Shown here one piece after another: positions 42,828 through 48,796 of a stretch of 48,796 nucleotides of DNA. The position numbers and the translations under genes were made by a program. The stretch is from Palsa-948 sp964481195 (GTDB lineage Bacteria > Bacteroidota > Bacteroidia > Palsa-948), in NCBI GenBank assembly GCA_964481195.1, contig CAYZTB010000019.1, forward strand, positions 1 through 48,796, read 5' to 3'. The number at the start of each line of letters is the position of its first letter. Positions within the stretch are counted from its first letter, which is position 1. Below the pieces are notes generated by a model that saw only the letters and a program-made list of their open reading frames with translations, did no database searches and was not told the origin of the DNA.

Positions 42828-43487
42828 CTAAAACGATAACAAATAATGCTCTAGATAATTATTTAGATTCTTAATTGCCAGATTCATATTCCATTTCTTT
42901 TTATTTCTCTTTTCAACCATATTGGAAATAGCTCTGATTTGTAGTGAAGGAATATTACTCTCTTTGCAAGCATAAAAAAAAGCCGCACCTTCCATGCTTT
43001 CCACATCAGGGTTAAAACTTTTCACGATTCGTTTAATACTTGAAATATTACCATGAACCATATTCACTGTGATTCCGTTTACTTTAGGCAACCCAGACAA
43101 TAATTTTATTTTGTTTTTTCCAAAATGCATAGGCGTTGTTGTTTGAAAATTGGAAACGCCTAGTCCCAACTTATCAGCAGCAATAAATTTATTTCCATCT
43201 TCTGCTCCTAAATCAGCAAAACAATCACTTACAACATTCACCAAAGATCCTACTGGGAATTTCTTGTTAAACGAACCTGCTACACCTACATTCAAAGCAA
43301 GGTCATATTTTCTATTCAAATATTTTCCAAGACTAAAAGCAGTTGCTGTCATTCCAACACCTGTAATTAGTACATCTACTTTATGAATTCCTATTTTGCA
43401 AGTCCAAAGATTTCCTTGTTTCTTTGAAAGCATCTTTGCAAAAGGTAAAACTTCAAATTTTGTTGCAGAAACAAGCAATATTTTCAT
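42828..43487 (-). CDS. mqnB: Futalosine hydrolase (menaquinone biosynthesis)
   Basis: Nucleoside hydrolase of the MTA/SAH nucleosidase fold, predicted to remove hypoxanthine from futalosine in the alternative menaquinone pathway. The 219-residue protein has ITGVGMTATAFSLG, LNVGVAGSF, VVSDCFADLGAEDGNKF (the FADLGAEDG stretch is characteristic of MqnB rather than MtnN) and the late DVESMEGAAFFYACKE with the nucleoside-binding E-x-M-E-x-A pattern. No other mqn gene is nearby. A TATATTTG -7 box (43492-43499) lies 5 bases before the ATG, giving an almost leaderless message. Confidence 0.9.
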   Translation of the reverse strand: MKILLVSATKFEVLPFAKMLSKKQGNLWTCKIGIHKVDVLITGVGMTATAFSLGKYLNRKYDLALNVGVAGSFNKKFPVGSLVNVVSDCFADLGAEDGNKFIAADKLGLGVSNFQTTTPMHFGKNKIKLLSGLPKVNGITVNMVHGNISSIKRIVKSFNPDVESMEGAAFFYACKESNIPSLQIRAISNMVEKRNKKKWNMNLAIKNLNNYLEHYLLSF

Positions 43488-43491
43488 GCAT

Positions 43492-43499
43492 CAAATATA
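43492..43499 (-). promoter_or_regulatory. Candidate -7 box (TATATTTG, minus strand) for mqnB
   Basis: Exact TAnnTTTG match ending 5 bases before the mqnB ATG, predicting a leaderless or nearly leaderless transcript. It faces away from the queD box at 43533-43540. Confidence 0.45.
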
Positions 43500-43532
43500 C
43501 AAATGAAAGAGGGCTTATGGAGTAGAGTTTTT

Positions 43533-43540
43533 TATATTTG
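43533..43540 (+). promoter_or_regulatory. Candidate -7 box (TATATTTG) for queD-folE
   Basis: Exact TAnnTTTG match, 48 bases before the queD ATG. The leader of about 43 nt shows no preQ1 riboswitch-like pseudoknot by eye. Confidence 0.5.
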
Positions 43541-43587
43541 CGACTCAAAATCAAGACGCTTAAAAAAACAGTATTTAGCAGCATAAA

Positions 43588-44001
43588 ATGATATATATCA
43601 CACGCAAAGAGCATTTTTCTGCCGCGCATAAATTATCGCGCGAAGATTGGTCGGCCGAAAAAAATCATGAAGTATTTGGCAAATGTGCAAACCCAAACTG
43701 GCACGGTCATAATTACCATTTATGGGTAACTGTGAAGGGCGAACAAAATGCCGATACCAGCTTTGTAGTAAACCTTACTGATGTTAGCGAGATTGTGCGC
43801 AGCAAGGTAATTGCTAAGCTCGACCATAAAAATATAAACCTCGATGTAGATTTCATGAAAGGAAAACTCCCTTCAACAGAAACGTTGGCCATTGAAATTT
43901 GGAATCAAATTAAAGACCCCATCAATAAATTGGGATGCGAATTACATAGTGTAAAAATTCAGGAAACCGATAATAATTACGTAGAATACTTTGGAAACTA
44001 A
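43588..44001 (+). CDS. queD: 6-carboxytetrahydropterin synthase / PTPS family (QueD-like)
   Basis: A 137-residue T-fold enzyme that converts dihydroneopterin triphosphate to carboxytetrahydropterin (queuosine precursor) or a related pterin. Zinc ligands His14 (FSAAHKL) and His39/His41 (WHGHNYHLWV) are present, with the nucleophile Cys33 in GKCANPNWHGHNY and DHKNINLDVDF near the middle. It begins the queD-folE pair; folE, which makes its substrate, starts 7 bases after the stop. The family also includes eukaryote-like 6-pyruvoyl-tetrahydropterin synthases, which cannot be separated by eye. Confidence 0.92.
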   Translation: MIYITRKEHFSAAHKLSREDWSAEKNHEVFGKCANPNWHGHNYHLWVTVKGEQNADTSFVVNLTDVSEIVRSKVIAKLDHKNINLDVDFMKGKLPSTETLAIEIWNQIKDPINKLGCELHSVKIQETDNNYVEYFGN

Positions 44002-44007
44002 TAACTC

Positions 44008-44610
44008 ATGAGCACCTACAAAAAAACGGAAGAATACGACCCAACTGTTACCAAAAAGTTAGCAGAACATTATAAAGAAGTTTTAACTCTTCTTGGTGAA
44101 GATGTAAAAAGAGAGGGGCTTGAAAAAACTCCTGAACGTGTTGCCAAAGCAATGCAGTTCCTCACCCATGGCAATTGTATTGATCCAGCAGAATTATTAC
44201 GCTCAGCGATTTTTAATGAAAAATACAATCAAATGGTTCTGATCAAAGACATAGAAGTTTATTCTCTTTGCGAACACCATTTAGTACCTTTTTTCGGCAA
44301 GGCGCACGTTGCCTATATTCCCAATGGCAAAATAGTTGGCTTAAGTAAAATACCTCGCGTAGTAGATGCTTTTTCTCAGCGCTTACAAGTTCAAGAAAGA
44401 TTAACCACTCAAATTCGCGATTGCATACAGGAAACTTTAAATCCACATGGCGTTGCAGTGGTGATAGAAGCAAAACACTTGTGCATGCTAATGCGAGGAA
44501 TCCAAAAACAAAATTCCGTAGCAACAACCTCTGCATTTACTGGTGAGTTTTTAACAGACCCTAAAACAAGAGAAGAATTCATGAACCTGATATCCGGAAA
44601 ACTACATTAG
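44008..44610 (+). CDS. folE: GTP cyclohydrolase I
   Basis: Converts GTP to dihydroneopterin triphosphate, the first step of folate and of queuosine/pterin synthesis. The 200-residue protein has TPERVAKAMQFLTHG, the zinc-binding Cys88 and His91 in SLCEHHLVPFFGKAHVAYIP, the active-site GLSKIPRVVDAFSQRLQVQERLT, and the third zinc ligand Cys159 in AKHLCMLMRG. This is the classical zinc-dependent FolE (type IA). It lies between queD and the DUF5723 gene, with gaps of 6 and 4 bases. Confidence 0.97.
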   Translation: MSTYKKTEEYDPTVTKKLAEHYKEVLTLLGEDVKREGLEKTPERVAKAMQFLTHGNCIDPAELLRSAIFNEKYNQMVLIKDIEVYSLCEHHLVPFFGKAHVAYIPNGKIVGLSKIPRVVDAFSQRLQVQERLTTQIRDCIQETLNPHGVAVVIEAKHLCMLMRGIQKQNSVATTSAFTGEFLTDPKTREEFMNLISGKLH

Positions 44611-44614
44611 AAAA

Positions 44615-46321
44615 ATGTTTTACAGAATAAAAAAATCTATACTCCTTTTTTCAGTTTCTTTTTTTCTGGCAATTAGCGCCTACTCACAAGACTATCTTGG
44701 ATTCGCTAACTCTGCTTTTGCAGGAGTAAATGGCATCGATGTTAATCCCGCTTCCATTGTAGGCAATCACCGCAAATGGGATGTAACCGTCTTTGGTCTT
44801 AATCTTGGTGTTGCCAACAATTATCTTGGCTTTCAAAAACGAGCGCTGGAGCATACAGGAACTATGTTGTATGGCGATTACCCAGCATTTAATAACAGCG
44901 ATGATTTTGTAAATGATTTCATGACTAGGCGAAAATTAAAAAAGCCTATATCCGTTCACGTTGGATTAAACCTCACCCTTCCATCTTTTATGTTTACCCG
45001 CAAAAAACATAAAGATGCTTTTGCATTTACTTGCAAATCCAGAACCTATGTAAACGTTGATGGCCTAGATCCAGCCTTGGCTCAAATGGCAATTACAGGC
45101 GGCACTGACAGCACTTACTTTTTTCAAGACCTTACCGGAACTCGAATTAGCGTTCAAGCTATGCTGTGGAATGAATATGGAATTACCTATGGAAAAACTG
45201 CCATGGAAACTAAAAATGAAAGACTGAATATTGCAGGTAGAGTGAAATTGCTGCAAGGACTTTATTCCATGTATGCATACATTAAAGATGTAGATTATAA
45301 ATTTTACGAAAAAGACAGCATACTCGTACTTACATCCCAAGTGAATTATGGCCATTCAAGCAACTTAGAATTTAATCCAAATGCTATAAAGTTTGGTTTT
45401 GGCGGCAGACCTTCGTTAGGCTTAGACCTCGGAGCTACCTATGAGTTTCATGCCTTAACAGATGTACGTTCCAGAATGTCATCCGAATCAAAAGCGAGTC
45501 CCTTGCAGCGCGACTACAAATACAAAATTGGATTTTCGCTTCAAGATTTAGGGTGGATAAAATTTCTGAAGCCGGAGCATGCCCGAAATTTTGCAATGAA
45601 CATTGATCAAACGTTAGATTTTGGCTCTCTACAAGGTTCTGGCGAAACTCCACTTGCAGACATTGATGATACGCTAAATAAAAAATATCCCATGGATGCT
45701 AGTGATGACAAGTACAGAATGAACTTACCTACCTTGGCCAGCCTACAAGGCGATTATTATGTTGGGAAAAATATTTACATCAACTCTACCATCAACTACG
45801 CTTTTCAATTCAAAAATAATTCAAATAAAATCCACGAAATATCTACCATCAGCCTCACTCCGCGCTGGGATTGGAAATGGTTAGGTTTTTATATGCCCAT
45901 ATCCTACAACAAATATTCTCATATGCGTTTAGGTGCCAGCGCACGTATTGGACCACTTATCGTTGGCATGGCCGATGTTCTCCCTATAATATCTAAACGA
46001 GATGTATATGGAGTAGATATGCATGTGATGTTAAAAGTTCCGCATATTCAATTTAAAAAGAAAAATAAAAATCCAAGAAGCAAAAGTAAATTCAATGTAA
46101 ACCGCGAAGAGGTAAAGAAAAAAGAGAAAAAGACTAAAACAAAAAAAGAAAAGAAGGTAAAGAAAGAAAAGAGAACCAAAAAAGAAAGAACCATAAAATC
46201 AAAGAGCAGAGATCAGAAAGTGAGAAAACATATATTCCCAAGAATAAATATATTCAAAAATAAGCGCAGACATAAGGCTAAGCCCGAAGATCGAAACAAT
46301 ATAATCTATTTTGAAATTTAG
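44615..46321 (+). CDS. DUF5723-like outer-membrane protein with a very basic C-terminal tail
   Basis: A 568-residue protein. A signal peptide (FFLAISAYSQ) is followed by DYLGFANSAFAGVNGIDVNPASIVGNHRKWDVTVFG, the pattern of Bacteroidota DUF5723 outer-membrane proteins, and then many amphipathic strands to about residue 478. From residue 481 the protein changes abruptly to a tail of 88 residues with about 29 Lys and 10 Arg (KKKEKKTKTKKEKK-like runs), ending NNIIYFEI. The tail is encoded in the same frame with no stop. Function is unknown. It starts 4 bases after folE, so expression may be shared although functions appear unrelated. Confidence 0.78.
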   Translation: MFYRIKKSILLFSVSFFLAISAYSQDYLGFANSAFAGVNGIDVNPASIVGNHRKWDVTVFGLNLGVANNYLGFQKRALEHTGTMLYGDYPAFNNSDDFVNDFMTRRKLKKPISVHVGLNLTLPSFMFTRKKHKDAFAFTCKSRTYVNVDGLDPALAQMAITGGTDSTYFFQDLTGTRISVQAMLWNEYGITYGKTAMETKNERLNIAGRVKLLQGLYSMYAYIKDVDYKFYEKDSILVLTSQVNYGHSSNLEFNPNAIKFGFGGRPSLGLDLGATYEFHALTDVRSRMSSESKASPLQRDYKYKIGFSLQDLGWIKFLKPEHARNFAMNIDQTLDFGSLQGSGETPLADIDDTLNKKYPMDASDDKYRMNLPTLASLQGDYYVGKNIYINSTINYAFQFKNNSNKIHEISTISLTPRWDWKWLGFYMPISYNKYSHMRLGASARIGPLIVGMADVLPIISKRDVYGVDMHVMLKVPHIQFKKKNKNPRSKSKFNVNREEVKKKEKKTKTKKEKKVKKEKRTKKERTIKSKSRDQKVRKHIFPRINIFKNKRRHKAKPEDRNNIIYFEI

Positions 46322-46391
46322 TCAATATTTGCGCATTTAAATGTTTTATCTTTAGCACGATGTTTGCTTATAGACAATAAAATACCATCCT

Positions 46392-47678
46392 ATGAACTAT
46401 GTTAAACTAACCATTGCATTAATATTTTCAGCCTCCATTGCTTTTGGACAAAAATCAAATGTCATTTTTTTCACCGAAAACAGGCAACCCTTTACACTAA
46501 TGATGAATGGCATTTCTTACAACAATATTCCTCAGACAAATGTAAAAGTGGAAAATCTAAATCCTGACACCTACTCCACCTATATTCAATTTAAAGATTC
46601 TATTTACGAAGGGCTTACCGATAAAATAAAGCTTGAATCAGGCCAGGAAGTTACCTATACCGTTAAATATACCGAAAGCTCAAATTTAGATGAAAGTATT
46701 CGGAAGCTGAGCAAGGAAATATTTTCAACCCGCAGAAGTGAACCTGTTGAAACAAATACCGAGAAACAACCAGGCAAATACTCTCTTTCTGTATTTTCTA
46801 AAAATAAAATTACTGCATCTACAAATTCAACTTCTACTACATCTAGCAGCAACGTATCACAAAATTCCAATAGTGAACCAGAAACTTCACCTTACCGTGG
46901 AAGCGGAGATCCATTAAAAGGGTTAAACGTAGCTAAAGCAAAAGAAATGAATATTGGGAATTACTATGCTTTAATCATTGGAATAGATAAATACAAAGGC
47001 AGCTGGATACCACTAAAAAATGCAGTGAATGATGCTAAAGCAATTGAAACAACATTAAAAAACAAATACAAATTTGATAATTTCAGAATACTATATAACG
47101 AACAGGCTACCAGGAAATCTATCATAGCAGAACTTGAATGGTTAGCGCGAAACGCAAAACCTAGCGACAATGTATTTATTTATTACTCCGGTCATGGAGA
47201 ATTTAAACAAGATATGAATAAAGGATTTTGGGTTCCTGTAGATGCCGAAACTGCTTCGATGGCTAATTATATTTCCAATAATGATATTCAAACATTTATG
47301 ACAGGCATTAAGTCCAAACATACACTGTTAGTTTCCGATGCGTGCTTTAGCGGAGATATTTTTAGAGGCAATACTATTTCTGTACCTTTTGAGAGCTCAG
47401 AAAAATATTATAACGAAGTACATGGTCTATCTTCTCGTCAGGCTATGACTTCGGGCGGCATAGAACCTGTTATGGATGGTGGTAAAAATGGACATTCTGT
47501 TTTTGCATACTATTTTTTAAAATCACTGGAAGAAAACAATGATAAGTATTTTGATGCAGGTCAACTCTACAACAAAATAAAGATTCCGGTAGTAAACAAT
47601 TCCGACCAAACGCCAAAGCTCTCTCCAATCAAAGATACCGGGGATGAAGGTGGGCAGTTCATATTTATTCGTAAATAA
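46392..47678 (+). CDS. Exported caspase-family (C14) peptidase
   Basis: A 428-residue protein with signal peptide (MNYVKLTIALIFSASIAFGQ). Residues 21-125 form a beta-rich domain (VIFFTENRQPFTLMMNGISY) like the N-terminus of Bacteroidota DUF4476-type proteins, followed by a Ser/Thr/Asn linker (about 140-170). The C14 p20 domain begins YYALIIGIDKYKG. The catalytic dyad is complete: His268 in YYSGHGE and Cys318 in SDACFSGD. This is a probable periplasmic or surface orthocaspase-like protease, expected to cleave after basic residues if metacaspase-like (inference). No T9SS C-terminal domain is evident. Its substrate is unknown. Confidence 0.88.
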   Translation: MNYVKLTIALIFSASIAFGQKSNVIFFTENRQPFTLMMNGISYNNIPQTNVKVENLNPDTYSTYIQFKDSIYEGLTDKIKLESGQEVTYTVKYTESSNLDESIRKLSKEIFSTRRSEPVETNTEKQPGKYSLSVFSKNKITASTNSTSTTSSSNVSQNSNSEPETSPYRGSGDPLKGLNVAKAKEMNIGNYYALIIGIDKYKGSWIPLKNAVNDAKAIETTLKNKYKFDNFRILYNEQATRKSIIAELEWLARNAKPSDNVFIYYSGHGEFKQDMNKGFWVPVDAETASMANYISNNDIQTFMTGIKSKHTLLVSDACFSGDIFRGNTISVPFESSEKYYNEVHGLSSRQAMTSGGIEPVMDGGKNGHSVFAYYFLKSLEENNDKYFDAGQLYNKIKIPVVNNSDQTPKLSPIKDTGDEGGQFIFIRK

Positions 47679-47687
47679 TAATTCTGA

Positions 47688-47717
47688 TTCCTGACTGAGC
47701 TTTGCGAACGTCAGGAA
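47688..47717 (+). terminator. Hairpin after the caspase-like gene
   Basis: An 8-bp perfect stem TTCCTGAC / GTCAGGAA (47688-47695 with 47710-47717) with a 14-base loop, 9 bases after the stop codon. The following bases are only moderately T-rich, so terminator activity is uncertain. Confidence 0.45.
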
Positions 47718-47862
47718 AGTTTATATTTATTAAAAAAATAAATCAACTCCTCATCGGGCAGGAAAGAAACAGCAGATTAGGCCATTGGCTGTATTCAAAT
47801 TTTAGTTTACATACCCTGTTGTTAGCAAATTCCTTCGTCAACCACACATTCTTTTAACTTGG

Positions 47863-47896
47863 TATTCGTAAATTCGTAAAAATATTCGTTATTCGC
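47863..47896. repeat. Short ATTCGTAA-type direct repeats before fabD
   Basis: Four close copies of ATTCGT/ATTCGC (the first two are ATTCGTAAATTCGTAAA) lie 5-38 bases before the fabD ATG. They may be a low-complexity intergenic repeat or sit in the promoter of fabD; no exact TAnnTTTG was found here. Confidence 0.5.
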
Positions 47897-47901
47897 ACTT
47901 T

Positions 47902-48786
47902 ATGAAGGCATATATTTTTCCCGGACAAGGCTCTCAATTCTCTGGCATGGGCAAAGAGATGTACGAAAATTTTGCTTTAGCTAAAGAGCTTTTTGAAAAA
48001 GCTAATAGCATTTTAGGCTTCCGCATTACCGATACCCTGTTTGCCGGTACAGACGAAGAGTTAAAGCAAACTAACATTACTCAACCTGCAATTTTTTTAC
48101 ACTCTGTTATATTAGCTAAAACATTAGGAGATACTTTTAAGCCCAACGCTGCTGCAGGACATTCCTTAGGAGAGTTTTCTGCATTGGTAGCAACAAATGC
48201 ACTTACGTTTGAAGACGGGCTATCACTGGTATACAAACGTGCCATGGCTATGCAAAAAGCTTGCGAAGCTAACCCAAGCACGATGGCAGCAATCCTAAAC
48301 TTAGATGATAAAATCGTAGAAGATATTTGTGCAGAGATTACTAACTCTGGCGAAGTAGTAGTTGCAGCAAATTATAATTGCACCGGACAACTAGTAATTT
48401 CCGGATCCATTGCTGGCGTTAACACTGCTTGCGAAAAACTAAAAGCTGCAGGTGCAAAACGCGCATTAATACTTCCAGTAGGTGGGGCTTTTCATTCTCC
48501 GCTCATGGAGCCTGCAAAAAAAGAACTTGCCGAAGCCATCAATTCAACAAACTTTGCAAAACCAATTTGTCCGATTTATCAAAATGTTACTGCTAGCCCG
48601 GTTACAGAGCCTGCTGAAATAAAAAATAACCTGATAGCTCAGCTAACTGCACCCGTGCGCTGGACACAAACCATTCAACGCATGACCGCTGATGGAATAA
48701 ACTCTTACGTTGAAGTGGGACCCGGTAAAGTATTACAAGGTTTGGTTAAGAAAATAAATAAAGAAGCAGAGGTTATAAGTGCTTAA
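47902..48786 (+). CDS. fabD: Malonyl-CoA:ACP transacylase
   Basis: Transfers malonyl from CoA to acyl carrier protein for fatty-acid synthesis. The 294-residue protein is complete in the window. It starts MKAYIFPGQGSQFSGMG and has Gln61 in NITQPAIF, the nucleophile Ser88 in AAGHSLGEFSALVA, Arg113 in VYKRAMAMQ, AANYNCTGQLVISG and the catalytic His198 in GGAFHSPLM. The C-terminus EVGPGKVLQGLVKKI is typical. The other fab genes are not adjacent here. Intergenic direct repeats lie immediately upstream. Confidence 0.97.
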   Translation: MKAYIFPGQGSQFSGMGKEMYENFALAKELFEKANSILGFRITDTLFAGTDEELKQTNITQPAIFLHSVILAKTLGDTFKPNAAAGHSLGEFSALVATNALTFEDGLSLVYKRAMAMQKACEANPSTMAAILNLDDKIVEDICAEITNSGEVVVAANYNCTGQLVISGSIAGVNTACEKLKAAGAKRALILPVGGAFHSPLMEPAKKELAEAINSTNFAKPICPIYQNVTASPVTEPAEIKNNLIAQLTAPVRWTQTIQRMTADGINSYVEVGPGKVLQGLVKKINKEAEVISA

Positions 48787-48796
48787 AGCCCCACCC

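Noticed and set aside
43541..43587. preQ1 riboswitch before queD
   Set aside because: The 47-nt leader lacks the C-rich loop and A-rich tail of preQ1-I pseudoknots.
46055..46321. Frameshift as the source of the basic tail of the DUF5723-like protein
   Set aside because: The A-rich DNA invites this idea, but the frame is continuous and codon use (lysine AAA/AAG mixed with regular Glu, Thr and Arg) looks like a genuine Lys-rich protein; kept as a finding instead.

Overview
The window is AT-rich DNA from a Bacteroidota chromosome, most likely an environmental Flavobacteriales- or Chitinophagales-like lineage. Four encoded proteins carry type IX secretion (T9SS) C-terminal signals, and there are two PorP/SprF proteins. 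A DUF5723 protein, futalosine-pathway and other Bacteroidota-type genes are present. Many genes have a TAnnTTTG -7 element just upstream and no obvious Shine-Dalgarno. No rRNA, CRISPR array, phage module or insertion sequence was found. Apart from the giant repeat gene, it looks like ordinary vertically inherited chromosome.

Layout. 136-783(-) is phosphatidylserine decarboxylase. 851-5680(+) is a very tight four-gene run: a secreted propeller-like protein, a polytopic membrane protein, mnmH (tRNA 2-selenouridine synthase) and selD. A 404-bp AT-rich gap precedes a 12.2-kb gene at 6085-18321 for a 4078-residue T9SS type B surface protein. It has 30 Ig-like modules, 5 modules of a second type, 6 PKD domains and a gliding-motility-type C-terminus, and is followed by its PorP/SprF partner. 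19527-24540(+) holds glutaminase and then the ATP-grasp / alpha-E / Anbu protease / transglutaminase set. tRNA-Glu(TTC) follows on the minus strand.

24876-33086 is a mixed cell-envelope region: an uncharacterised protein, a GH18-CUB secreted hydrolase, two small barrel-like proteins (one with a stop codon inside its apparent signal peptide), mtgA, an alpha/beta hydrolase, and a minus-strand TPR / SprB-like / PorP-SprF triad. 33132-43487 holds purL, a glycosyltransferase, a polytopic membrane protein, an NhaC antiporter, an SDR-amidohydrolase pair, a CAP protein and mqnB. 43588-48786(+) holds queD, folE, a DUF5723 protein with a very basic tail, a secreted caspase-like protein and fabD.

Most notable: (1) the giant adhesin, with a nearly perfect 732-bp in-frame tandem duplication, a five-module higher-order register readable in its linkers, and almost no Lys/Arg over about 2,440 residues; (2) the Anbu / ATP-grasp / alpha-E / transglutaminase operon with a glutaminase directly upstream, a conserved but functionally unresolved peptide-synthesis and processing system; (3) the coupling of selenium tRNA-modification genes to a secreted protein; (4) an apparent nonsense codon in a signal peptide. 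Function calls rest on recognised motifs read by eye; no database search was run.
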